From F23-D06 sp002392325 (lineage in GTDB: Bacteria > Bacteroidota > Bacteroidia > Bacteroidales > WCHB1-69): a DNA stretch of 33,317 bases. The DNA lies in NCBI GenBank assembly GCA_946624065.1, contig CAMORT010000025.1, forward strand, positions 1 to 33,317, read 5' to 3'. Each line of letters opens with the position of its first letter. Positions within the stretch are counted from its first letter, which is position 1. A model generated the notes under the pieces. The model was given only the letters and a program-made list of their open reading frames with translations, searched no databases and had not been told where the DNA came from. The position numbers and the translations under genes are program-made. Below, one piece after another: positions 7,201 through 14,554 of this stretch.

Positions 7201-7539
7201 TTATAAAGTTCTGGTTTTTATTGAATTAATCGTACGGTTAATGTCCGTCCACGCCTCTTCCAGTTCGGAGAGGAACGCGCGGCCGTCTTCGGTAAGCTCA
7301 TAGTATTTCCGAGGTGGTCCCTGCACCGATTCCTGCCATTGGTACGACAGGAATCCGCCGTTTTTCAGTCTGGACAACAGCGGATAGAGCGTGCCTTCCA
7401 CCACGATAAGATGGGCATTTTTCAGTTCCGTAATAATATCGGAAACATAGGCGGGTTTCTGGGCGATAACCAGCAAGATGCAATACTCCAAAAACCCTTT
7501 GCGCATTTGCGCTTTGATATTTTCAGTGTTTACGGGCAT
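7201..7539 (-). CDS. PadR-family transcriptional regulator
   Basis: 112 residues, a minimal PadR winged-helix repressor. The N-terminus ends in RKGFLEYCILLVIA. The recognition helix reads EGTLYPLLSRLKNGG (PadR signature) and is followed by wing residues and a GPPRKYYELTEDGR strand. A short C-terminal helix would serve for dimerisation. It is transcribed directly into the PspC gene. The usual arrangement is a PadR that represses its own operon until an envelope signal or ligand relieves it. A promoter and an imperfect palindrome upstream fit autoregulation. Confidence 0.93.
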   Translation of the reverse strand: MPVNTENIKAQMRKGFLEYCILLVIAQKPAYVSDIITELKNAHLIVVEGTLYPLLSRLKNGGFLSYQWQESVQGPPRKYYELTEDGRAFLSELEEAWTDINRTINSIKTRTL

Positions 7540-7565
7540 AATTTTGAAAGATTAAAATCACGCCG

Positions 7566-7596
7566 CAAAAATACACTTTTTTAAATACCTTGCAAT
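7566..7596 (-). promoter_or_regulatory. Promoter of padR-pspC
   Basis: The minus strand carries TATTTTTG (plus-strand 7566-7573), an exact TAnnTTTG -7 element. ATTG lies 19 nt upstream (7593-7596) at the -33 position. The predicted leader to the padR ATG is about 20-25 nt. Confidence 0.7.
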
Positions 7597-7604
7597 ACAA
7601 AGTA
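7586..7604. promoter_or_regulatory. Candidate PadR operator
   Basis: TACCTTG-CAATA-CAAAGTA is an inverted repeat with 6 of 7 arm positions matching. It covers the -33 region of the padR promoter and abuts the aroK stop. Its position fits repression by the adjacent PadR. Confidence 0.5.
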
Positions 7605-8111
7605 CTATTTTTCCATTATTTTTTCCACAATTTTATCCACATTCATATCTTCCTCATTTACCGACAAATCTGCCATTTGGTAATACGGCAGCCGTTTTTG
7701 CAGTGTCTTACGCACATAATCGCGCAATTCCCCGTCGGAAAGCGACGAGGTAAGTGGCCGGTTTTTCTTACTGAATTTCAGTCGGTCAAAAAGGGTTTCT
7801 TCGGAAAGATTAAGATAAATAGAAAATGCCTCGTTATGAATTAGTTCCATGGCATTCTTATACGTAGGAGCACCGCCTCCCGTGGAAAGAACAATATTGG
7901 AGCAAGCGAGTTTTTCTTTCAAGGTTTGATACTCACACAGTCGAAATACAGATTCCCCATACTTTTCAAAAATATGGGGAATCGAACAGTGGTATTTTTC
8001 TTCGATGGCGCTGTCCAAATCCACAAAACCCAAGCCAAGCCGTTGGGCAAGTGCGCGACCGATGGTAGTCTTGCCGGAACCGGAGAAACCGACCAGCACT
8101 ATGTTTTTCAT
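7605..8111 (-). CDS. aroK: Shikimate kinase
   Basis: 168 residues, normal for AroK. The P-loop is GFSGSGKT (8-15). Shikimate and Mg contacts are D33 (DLD), R57 (FR) and the GGG at 78-80. The lid arginine is R118 (KNRPL) and R140 lies near the end. It phosphorylates shikimate at O3 in the chorismate pathway. It follows elbB with a 2-bp gap and is the last gene of the pheS-DUF2723-elbB-aroK run. Its stop codon touches the padR operator region. Confidence 0.96.
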   Translation of the reverse strand: MKNIVLVGFSGSGKTTIGRALAQRLGLGFVDLDSAIEEKYHCSIPHIFEKYGESVFRLCEYQTLKEKLACSNIVLSTGGGAPTYKNAMELIHNEAFSIYLNLSEETLFDRLKFSKKNRPLTSSLSDGELRDYVRKTLQKRLPYYQMADLSVNEEDMNVDKIVEKIMEK

Positions 8112-8113
8112 CG

Positions 8114-8764
8114 TTATTGCATGTTTTCCAAGATGGCGTCAATGAGGTTTTGGGCGCAAGCGGCAATATCGGAGATGCGGGCCGGCAACATGTAGCATGG
8201 TGAGGTGAACACCATGTTCTGCTTATCGGAAATCACTTCGGTTTGCTGCGTGTTGATGTGCTTAGAGCCGAAGCTGAGCACATTTTCGATAGTTCCCTCA
8301 TCGTTGCCTACAGTAATAGTCACATCTCCAAGTACTTTGGCAATCATGACAGGGGCGATGCACAGTGCTCCGATAGGTTTGCGCTGGGCGTGGAAATCAC
8401 GAATCAGCTGGGCCACATCCTCACGCACTTTGCATTTTTTGCCATCCAAAGCGTAGGTGAAGAGGTTTTTAGCTGCTCCGTTTCCGCCAGGGAACACCAA
8501 AGCGTCGAAATCCTCCACATGGCACTCCTCAATGGGGCGGATGTTGCCGCGCGCGATGCGCGCGGCTTCCACCATCATATTGCGTTTTTCCTGTGTAGCC
8601 TGTTTTGTGAAATGATCAACCACGTGATACTGGTTGTCGTTGGGGGCAAAGATGCTGTATTCACAGTCATTGCGGTCAATGGCCAAAAGGGTCATGACGG
8701 ACTCGTGAATTTCACTTCCGTCCAGAGAACCACAGCCACATAATATCACGGCGAATTTTTTCAT
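8114..8764 (-). CDS. elbB: ElbB-type DJ-1/PfpI-family protein (putative glyoxalase)
   Basis: 216 residues, colinear with E. coli ElbB as I remember it. It has an N-terminal ILCGCGSLDGSEIHES, a central EAARIARGNIRP, then FPGGNGAAKNL. The nucleophile-elbow cysteine C135 is in IGALCIAP. The family has a DJ-1-like fold with a reactive cysteine. E. coli ElbB has reported weak glyoxalase activity and a historical link to isoprenoid synthesis, but its true role is unsettled. It sits between the DUF2723 gene (14-bp gap) and aroK (2-bp gap). Confidence 0.92.
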   Translation of the reverse strand: MKKFAVILCGCGSLDGSEIHESVMTLLAIDRNDCEYSIFAPNDNQYHVVDHFTKQATQEKRNMMVEAARIARGNIRPIEECHVEDFDALVFPGGNGAAKNLFTYALDGKKCKVREDVAQLIRDFHAQRKPIGALCIAPVMIAKVLGDVTITVGNDEGTIENVLSFGSKHINTQQTEVISDKQNMVFTSPCYMLPARISDIAACAQNLIDAILENMQ

Positions 8765-8778
8765 ACTATTTTTTATAT

Positions 8779-11700
8779 TTATTGGTTAGTTTGGTTTGTG
8801 TCTTGCTGCTCGCTTTGTCTCGGCTGACTCAAACTATTGTAGAAACCGCGGTAGGCACGACCCAATTCGGGGGAGATGCCATCCAGCATTTTCAGTTGCG
8901 TCTCAACCAAGTCGTTCAATTTCTTTAATGTCGTCTGGTCACCACACTTTTGGGTTATTTCAATCAACTGGTGCAGTTCCTGAAGATTGGTGGCCACCGC
9001 TTGCTGGTCGAAGTCGGGCTGACGCACCATACGGCTGATGCTGTTTGCCAAACCCTGGGCATAGTATGGAGCTACCTTGTCTAACTTAAGTTCCTTGAAT
9101 CGGGCATCCATAGCATTATCCGGATAGGTGATATTGTTCATCATATAACTCAGGAACATCACATCGTAATGGATATTGTCAGCATGAATGTCCAAGGTGC
9201 GCTCATCACTTTGGTTATACCAATTGAACAATTCAACCATCTCTTCCCAAATCTTGTTGGCCATCTCCAAACCCTTCTTGTTACCGGAAGGCGTATTCAG
9301 TTTAAAATAATCCTGCATATAGAAAATGCAGTTCTGGGAATAGCCAAAGACATTGGACATGACGGAGACATACGGGAACACCTCATCCGGAAGAATCTTG
9401 TTGCCTTGATCAAACGCCTTCTCCGCTCTTACCTTATCGCCTTCGGCAAGCAGTTTGTTGCCCAAGCGGTTGTACAGACGGCGGATAAGCGAGATCAAAC
9501 GGTTGTTATCCTCGTTATGGTAAACGCGAGCATCGTTGAAACCGCCCCAAGCATACGGATATGCGCTATGTTTGGGAGCATTGGGATGATTCAGGAAATC
9601 CTCACGGCTGTGGTCGTTAAACACATTCATCAGATTGTTGTACAGGATCTCGGTATCAATGCGGCCCACCTCACTGGCGTGCGGCGTCTTGATTGGAACA
9701 AGTCTGTAAGCAAAACCTTCCAATTGGAAATAATCTTCCAATCCAAGATATGCCTCTGATCCAGTGGTTGAAGCATAGTAAACGGGACGATCCCAGTTGT
9801 TGTTGGCCAAAATATCCATCATAATGATATAGGCCTTAGCCAGCGTGCTTACTCCCGACTCGCGGAGATTCCACTCCAAGCGATCCACCACAAGATCAGC
9901 ATCCTTCGGATTAACCGTACCGTTGGCAAGCACCTTGGCCTTGTCCACCTTAAGGGAGAAACTGGCCGGAATGGCGCGACCGTTTGAGCGGTAACCTTTG
10001 TCTTGAGACAGCAGGAACAGGTGACGGGAATTGTCGAATTGCGGATCCTTAATATAATTCACCACCGCATTCAAGTCCACAAACTGGTTGTTACCCGGTT
10101 CGAGGAAAAGAACATCACGGGTACCGTCTTTATACTGGTCCCAAGTCATGGAAATGGGCAGTGGGTCAGAAGAATAGGCCTTGCGTTTCATCTGGTCAAC
10201 ATACCAGCTGGTGCTCAAAAGCGAGAGATTGCACACGCGCACATCGGTACGATAGCCCTCCACTTCTTGGGCGTACCACAAGGGGAAGGTATCGTTATCG
10301 CCCAATGTGAAAAGAATGGCGTTGGGCGCACACGAGTCGAGGTAATTCTTAGCAATGGCCAAAGCGGTATAGCGGTTGGAGCGGTCATGGTCGTTCCAGT
10401 TCTGATTCCCCATCACACAAGGGACGAGGGCGAAACAGAGTACTGTTGTCAGCACTGCGCCGGTAACCTGCACCGGTTTGCTCTTCATTTTCTCAAACAA
10501 CTCGTATATGCCTAACACACCAAAACCAATCCAAATGGCAAACGCGTAGAACGAAGCGGCAAACGCATAGTCTCGCTCACGCGGTTGGAAGGCATACATA
10601 TTCAGATAGAACGCAATAGCCAGACCTGTCATGATGAACAACAGGAACACCACAAAAGCGTTCTTGGTATCCTTGCGGGTTTGGAAAATAATGCCCACCA
10701 AGCCCAGCAGAAGAGGCAACAGATAATAGGTGTTGTGTCCTGGGCGCTGCATAGCCTTCGGTTGGTTGCTTTGGTCACCCACCATGGCTTTGTCAATGAA
10801 CGGAATACCACAAATCCAATTACCGTTCAAATTGTCGCCATGACCTTGGAGATCATTCTGACGGCCCGCAAAGTTCCACATGAAATATCTCCAGTACATG
10901 TATCCGAACTGGTAAGTCTGCAGGAATTTGATATTCTGCTTCCAGGTAGGGACATCACCTCGTGCCAGCTGACGACGGTTCTCCTTGTCGGAAGGACTGT
11001 CGCTGCTGTAACGATTGTTCAGCCAATTGATATACTCACGCTGTTTCTCGGACGACCACATTCTCGGGAAGAGCATGCAATCAGAGGGATCGTATTGCGG
11101 TTTCTCCCCCTTGCGGTCATTGGAAACCACATAGCGTTTACTGTTTTCATCCTTCACATAAACCGGTTTGCCGTTTTCAGAACCGATAACTTTGGAATTG
11201 TAACTCTGGCCATAAAACAGTGGATAAGAACCATATTGTTCGCGGTTCAAATAAGCCAAAAGGGCCACAGCGTCTTCCGGGTTGTTTTCATCGATTGTCG
11301 GATTGGCATTGGAGCGAATCACCAATGTGAAGAAAGTGGAATAACCGATAAGCAGCATCAGGAAGCAGAAAGTGCCCGTAAGCAGCACCGGTTTGTTCTT
11401 CTTATAGCCAGCAACAATGCCCCAGGCAATCAAGCCAGCCAGTGCGAGGAAGAAGAAGATGGTTCCCGTATTGAACGGCAAATGCAAAGAATTGACGAAG
11501 AAGAGGTCGAACTTACCTGCCAAATTCACCACTTGCGGAATGATGCCCCAGAGGATAAGACCAAGCAGCACCACGGAACCGCACAGGGAGAGGAATACGC
11601 CCCACTCCGCTTTGGATTTCAGGGTGCCTTTCTTAGCGCACAGCACAAACAGCGGTATCGTGATGAACAACCAAATCAGGAACATCCACAATGGTGAACA

Positions 11701-12411
11701 GAAAAAGGCGAAGAAGAAGGATATGATTGCCATGGTGAGCACAGCGCCCATGCCTGTGGCGTTCTTCGACAACTTATAGTAAACAATCAGCACGATGGCG
11801 GGCAAGGTCAGCAAGTTCAGCAAGTGAACACCGATGGAGAGGCCCACCAGATAAGCGATCAAAACAATCCAGCGGTTAGGGTTCACATTCGTTTTGGGAT
11901 TGTCATACTCCTCGTCCCACTTCAAGATGCACCAGAACACCAGTGCGGTGAAGAAAGAGGACATGGCATACACCTCGCCCTCCACCGCGGAGAACCAGAA
12001 TGTGTCACTGAACGCGTATGCCATGGAGCCCACCAGGGCAGCGCCTATCACAGCAATGAAACGGGGCAGGTTCATCTCACCATATTTGGCCACCAGTTTG
12101 CGAGCAAGGCGGACAATAGTGAAATACAGCAGCATAATGGTTAAACCGCTGCAAACGGCTGACATGCAGTTCACGCAGAAGGCCATCTTGGTTGGGTCAC
12201 CACCGGCGAAAAGCGTGCAAATACGCCCGATTATCTGGAATGTGGGTGCTCCAGGGGGGTGTCCCACCAATAATTTCGACGTTGTGGCAATGTATTCGCC
12301 ACAATCCCACCAGGAAACCGTTGGCTCGGCAGTCATGATATAAATGGCGGATGCCACCACCCCAATGACCAATCCGAGGATTGTGTTAATCAGTTTTTGT
12401 GTTTTATTCAT
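8779..12411 (-). CDS. DUF2723 / GT117-family integral membrane protein
   Basis: 1210 residues. The N-terminal half has about twelve or more hydrophobic helices. The first periplasmic loop carries the family hallmark WWDCGEYIATTSKL (D36, E39) and GHPPGAP (50-56), resembling the acidic first loop of GT-C glycosyltransferases. A mid-protein FQPRERDYAF block and a soluble second half (DNDTFPLWYAQE, about residue 700) follow. The C-terminus is helical and TPR-like, ending in a Gln-rich tail. The family is related to eukaryotic TMEM260, an O-mannosyltransferase, so glycosylation of exported proteins or lipids is a reasonable guess. Donor and acceptor are unknown. It lies between pheS (59-bp gap containing a hairpin) and elbB. 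Confidence 0.88.
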   Translation of the reverse strand: MNKTQKLINTILGLVIGVVASAIYIMTAEPTVSWWDCGEYIATTSKLLVGHPPGAPTFQIIGRICTLFAGGDPTKMAFCVNCMSAVCSGLTIMLLYFTIVRLARKLVAKYGEMNLPRFIAVIGAALVGSMAYAFSDTFWFSAVEGEVYAMSSFFTALVFWCILKWDEEYDNPKTNVNPNRWIVLIAYLVGLSIGVHLLNLLTLPAIVLIVYYKLSKNATGMGAVLTMAIISFFFAFFCSPLWMFLIWLFITIPLFVLCAKKGTLKSKAEWGVFLSLCGSVVLLGLILWGIIPQVVNLAGKFDLFFVNSLHLPFNTGTIFFFLALAGLIAWGIVAGYKKNKPVLLTGTFCFLMLLIGYSTFFTLVIRSNANPTIDENNPEDAVALLAYLNREQYGSYPLFYGQSYNSKVIGSENGKPVYVKDENSKRYVVSNDRKGEKPQYDPSDCMLFPRMWSSEKQREYINWLNNRYSSDSPSDKENRRQLARGDVPTWKQNIKFLQTYQFGYMYWRYFMWNFAGRQNDLQGHGDNLNGNWICGIPFIDKAMVGDQSNQPKAMQRPGHNTYYLLPLLLGLVGIIFQTRKDTKNAFVVFLLFIMTGLAIAFYLNMYAFQPRERDYAFAASFYAFAIWIGFGVLGIYELFEKMKSKPVQVTGAVLTTVLCFALVPCVMGNQNWNDHDRSNRYTALAIAKNYLDSCAPNAILFTLGDNDTFPLWYAQEVEGYRTDVRVCNLSLLSTSWYVDQMKRKAYSSDPLPISMTWDQYKDGTRDVLFLEPGNNQFVDLNAVVNYIKDPQFDNSRHLFLLSQDKGYRSNGRAIPASFSLKVDKAKVLANGTVNPKDADLVVDRLEWNLRESGVSTLAKAYIIMMDILANNNWDRPVYYASTTGSEAYLGLEDYFQLEGFAYRLVPIKTPHASEVGRIDTEILYNNLMNVFNDHSREDFLNHPNAPKHSAYPYAWGGFNDARVYHNEDNNRLISLIRRLYNRLGNKLLAEGDKVRAEKAFDQGNKILPDEVFPYVSVMSNVFGYSQNCIFYMQDYFKLNTPSGNKKGLEMANKIWEEMVELFNWYNQSDERTLDIHADNIHYDVMFLSYMMNNITYPDNAMDARFKELKLDKVAPYYAQGLANSISRMVRQPDFDQQAVATNLQELHQLIEITQKCGDQTTLKKLNDLVETQLKMLDGISPELGRAYRGFYNSLSQPRQSEQQDTNQTNQ

Positions 12412-12444
12412 TATTATTAAGGTTTATAGTTTTCAACCATTTTC

Positions 12445-12466
12445 ATGACGACCATGGGGTCGTCAT
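12445..12466. promoter_or_regulatory. Perfect stem-loop in the pheS-DUF2723 gap
   Basis: ATGACGACC and GGTCGTCAT form a perfect 9-bp stem with loop ATGG. It lies 4 bp after the pheS stop. No T-run follows on either strand, so it is not a classic terminator. The inner CC-N4-GG shape matches the REP palindromes at 146-473, though the arms differ. Confidence 0.6.
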
Positions 12467-12470
12467 ATAT

Positions 12471-13493
12471 TTATCGTGTGGCCGCCTTGAATTGTTGGAG
12501 GAAGCGGACATCGTTTTCAAAATAAAGACGAATATCGTTGGTCGTGTATTTCAACATGGTCATGCGCTCGATACCCAAACCGAAGGCGAATCCGCTGTAT
12601 TTCTCGCTGTCGATACCGCAGTTTTCAAGCACATTGGGGTCCACCATACCGCAACCGAGAATCTCCACCCAGCCGCTGTGCTTGCAGAGATTGCAACCCT
12701 CGCCACCACATATATAGCAGGAGATGTCCATCTCGGCAGAAGGTTCCGTGAATGGGAAGTAAGAGGGACGGAGACGGATTTTCACATCGGGTCCGAACAT
12801 GCGTTGGGCAAAATACAGCAATGTCTGCTTCATATCCGCAAAGGAAACATTTTCAGCCACATACAAGCCCTCCACCTGGTGGAAGATACAATGCGCGCGG
12901 GAAGTGATGGCCTCGTTGCGGAACACGCGTCCCGGGCAAATCACACGGATTGGCGGCTGTTGTTTCTCCATCGTGCGCACCTGCAACGAGGAGGTGTGCG
13001 TGCGCAACAGCACATCCGGATGCAATTCCACGAAGAAGGTGTCCTGCATATCGCGGGCAGGGTGCTCCTCCGCAAAGTTCAAAGCGGTGAATACATGCCA
13101 GTCGTCCTCAATATCGGGACCCGTGACAGCGGTGAATCCGATGTCCTCAAAAATACGGCGTACCTGGTTCATCATGATGGAGATGGGGTGCATGGAGCCC
13201 ACGGGGATGTTGGCGGAAGGACGCGTCACATCCGCGATGCTGCTCATGGAGCAAACCGCAGCTTCCATCTTGGCTCTCTGCTCCTCAAAACGCTGCTGGG
13301 CCATGTTTTTCAGCTCGTTCAACATCTGACCGAAACCTTTGCGCTCTTCCGGCGCAATATTCTTGATTTCTCCAAACATGGCTTGAAGTTCACTCTTCTT
13401 ACTAAGGAAGAGAAGACGGAACTGCTCCAACGCTTCCGGATTTTCAATAATGTAATTTTGTATTTCCGATTTTATTTCTTCAATGGATTTCAT
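12471..13493 (-). CDS. pheS: Phenylalanine-tRNA ligase alpha subunit
   Basis: 340 residues. An N-terminal coiled coil (about 1-90) binds tRNA. The class II catalytic core contains motif 2 (GRVFRNEAITSRAH), the FHQVEGLYV strand, and motif 3 (GFAFGLGIERMTML). An insert CYICGGEGCNLC gives a CxxC-x4-CxxC cluster, probably a zinc site; I recall this in Bacteroidota PheS. The beta subunit (pheT) is not adjacent, which is common in this phylum. The upstream gap is occupied by a heptamer array, and I see no clear promoter there. It could be co-transcribed from the cyclophilin gene. Confidence 0.97.
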   Translation of the reverse strand: MKSIEEIKSEIQNYIIENPEALEQFRLLFLSKKSELQAMFGEIKNIAPEERKGFGQMLNELKNMAQQRFEEQRAKMEAAVCSMSSIADVTRPSANIPVGSMHPISIMMNQVRRIFEDIGFTAVTGPDIEDDWHVFTALNFAEEHPARDMQDTFFVELHPDVLLRTHTSSLQVRTMEKQQPPIRVICPGRVFRNEAITSRAHCIFHQVEGLYVAENVSFADMKQTLLYFAQRMFGPDVKIRLRPSYFPFTEPSAEMDISCYICGGEGCNLCKHSGWVEILGCGMVDPNVLENCGIDSEKYSGFAFGLGIERMTMLKYTTNDIRLYFENDVRFLQQFKAATR

Positions 13494-13504
13494 ACTATGA
13501 TTGG

Positions 13505-13522
13505 GTAAATGGGGTGAAGTTG
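13505..13522 (+). repeat. Two units of the GTGAATGGG nonamer family
   Basis: GTAAATGGG and GTGAAGTTG sit at the left edge of the heptamer array. They match the nonamer family seen at 30606-30713 and 31602-31689. Two units alone are weak evidence. Confidence 0.4.
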
Positions 13523-13602
13523 GGATTTGAGACTTGAGACTTAAGACTTAAGAAGTTAGACTTGAGATTTGAGATGTGAGACTTGAGATGTTAGATGTTA
13601 GA
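13519..13602 (+). repeat. Heptamer tandem array, 12 units, consensus CTTGAGA
   Basis: Twelve contiguous 7-bp units without phase slip: GTTGGGA, TTTGAGA, CTTGAGA, CTTAAGA (twice), AGTTAGA, CTTGAGA, TTTGAGA, TGTGAGA, CTTGAGA and TGTTAGA (twice). It fills most of the gap between the cyclophilin stop and the pheS start. On the transcribed strand it is a pyrimidine-rich TCTCAAG repeat. Confidence 0.85.
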
Positions 13603-13615
13603 GCTAATGCCAAAA

Positions 13616-14347
13616 CTAATTCAAAATCGTTACACTAATAATTTTAATGTCTTCCATCGGACGGTCGAATTGGTCTTTGGGTTGTGCGGCGATCTTATCG
13701 ACCACTTCCATACCGCTGAGCACCTGTCCGAAGACGGTGTAGTCGCCATCCAGGAAAGGAGCGCCTCCGAGGGTGGTGTAAATCTGGCGCTGTTCCTCAT
13801 TGAACACCTTACCCGTGCGTTGTTGCAGCATATCGAGGTAAGCGTTGTCATAGGGTTTGCCGTCCACGATGTAGAACTGTGAGCCGGAGGAAGCTTTCGC
13901 CGGATTGTTGTCACGGGCGGCGGCCACAGCGCCTCTTCTGTGATACAATGTTGGCACAAACTCCGCCGGAATGCGGTAGCTGGGACCGCCGGCGCCCAGA
14001 CGCTGGCCCGGTTTCGCCGTCTTGGAGTCCGGATCACCTGTCTGGATCATGAATCCTTGGATAATACGATGGAACAAGACGCCATCATAATAGTTTTCTT
14101 TTACCAGTTTGATGAAATTGTCCCGATGTTGGGGCGTTTCGTTGTACAAGGCAATCTTGATATTGCCTTTGGTTGTCTTAATCAGTACCTCTGTCATTTT
14201 TTCGGGTTTATTTTCTGCTTTGGCTTCCGTCTTCACTTCCGCAGCGGAATTCGTTTTTTTAGAATCCGATTCCACTTTCTTCTGAGAGGAACAGGAAGAT
14301 AAAACAATAACACTCAATAAGATAAGAAAAGTCGCAGTCTTTTTCAT
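13616..14347 (-). CDS. Cyclophilin-type peptidyl-prolyl isomerase lipoprotein
   Basis: 243 residues from the ATG at 14345-14347. The longer frame adds 16 residues across the promoter and is rejected. The lipoprotein signal MKKTATFLILLSVIVLSSC ends in lipobox LSSC (C19). A Lys/Glu/Ala-rich linker (about 22-50) follows, then a cyclophilin domain with FHRIIQGFMIQTGDP, GSQFYIVDG and VFGQVLSGMEVVDKI. The active-site Arg, Phe and Gln are present. A loop insertion around YLDMLQQRTGKVF is usual for Bacteroidota members. It is predicted to fold periplasmic or outer-membrane proteins. It has its own promoter and diverges from mutB. Confidence 0.93.
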   Translation of the reverse strand: MKKTATFLILLSVIVLSSCSSQKKVESDSKKTNSAAEVKTEAKAENKPEKMTEVLIKTTKGNIKIALYNETPQHRDNFIKLVKENYYDGVLFHRIIQGFMIQTGDPDSKTAKPGQRLGAGGPSYRIPAEFVPTLYHRRGAVAAARDNNPAKASSGSQFYIVDGKPYDNAYLDMLQQRTGKVFNEEQRQIYTTLGGAPFLDGDYTVFGQVLSGMEVVDKIAAQPKDQFDRPMEDIKIISVTILN

Positions 14348-14365
14348 TTTAAAACATTTAAGCGG

Positions 14366-14396
14366 CAAAAATACAAAATAAAATTCAAAGTACAAA
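14366..14396 (-). promoter_or_regulatory. Promoter of the cyclophilin lipoprotein gene
   Basis: The minus strand reads TTTG, 19 nt, then TATTTTTG (plus-strand 14393-14396 and 14366-14373). Both elements match the Bacteroidota consensus exactly, spacing included. This is the best promoter in the window. Confidence 0.8.
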
Positions 14397-14442
14397 GTTC
14401 AAAATGCAGCCCACAAACGCAACAGCAAAGTTCACAATCTCT

Positions 14443-14505
14443 CCAAACTTCATGAACTTCACAAACATTACAAACTTTATGAACTTTACAAACTTTATGA
14501 ACTCT
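14443..14505 (+). repeat. Nonamer tandem array, 7 units (ACAAACTTT / ATGAACTTT)
   Basis: Seven contiguous 9-bp units: CCAAACTTC, ATGAACTTC, ACAAACATT, ACAAACTTT, ATGAACTTT, ACAAACTTT, ATGAACTCT. An 18-bp composite is also evident. Degenerate pieces extend left to about 14388. The array ends 6 bp before the mutB -7 element and occupies the -33 region. Confidence 0.85.
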
Positions 14506-14511
14506 TTTTTG

Positions 14512-14519
14512 TATCTTTG
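14512..14519 (+). promoter_or_regulatory. -7 element for mutB
   Basis: TATCTTTG is an exact TAnnTTTG match, 35 nt before the mutB ATG. No good -33 TTTG is found at the expected spacing; that region is made of the nonamer repeat. Confidence 0.7.
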
Positions 14520-14554
14520 CACCCTCAAAATATGAGTGTGTAAATTTAATAAAA

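Noticed and set aside
10585..11697. 370-codon plus-strand ORF antisense to the DUF2723 gene
   Set aside because: Its composition is that of a shadow frame (many His, Gln, Ile runs), and the opposite frame has clear family motifs over 1210 residues.
12399..13508. 369-codon plus-strand ORF antisense to pheS
   Set aside because: PheS motifs on the minus strand are complete; the plus frame is an artefact of codon bias.
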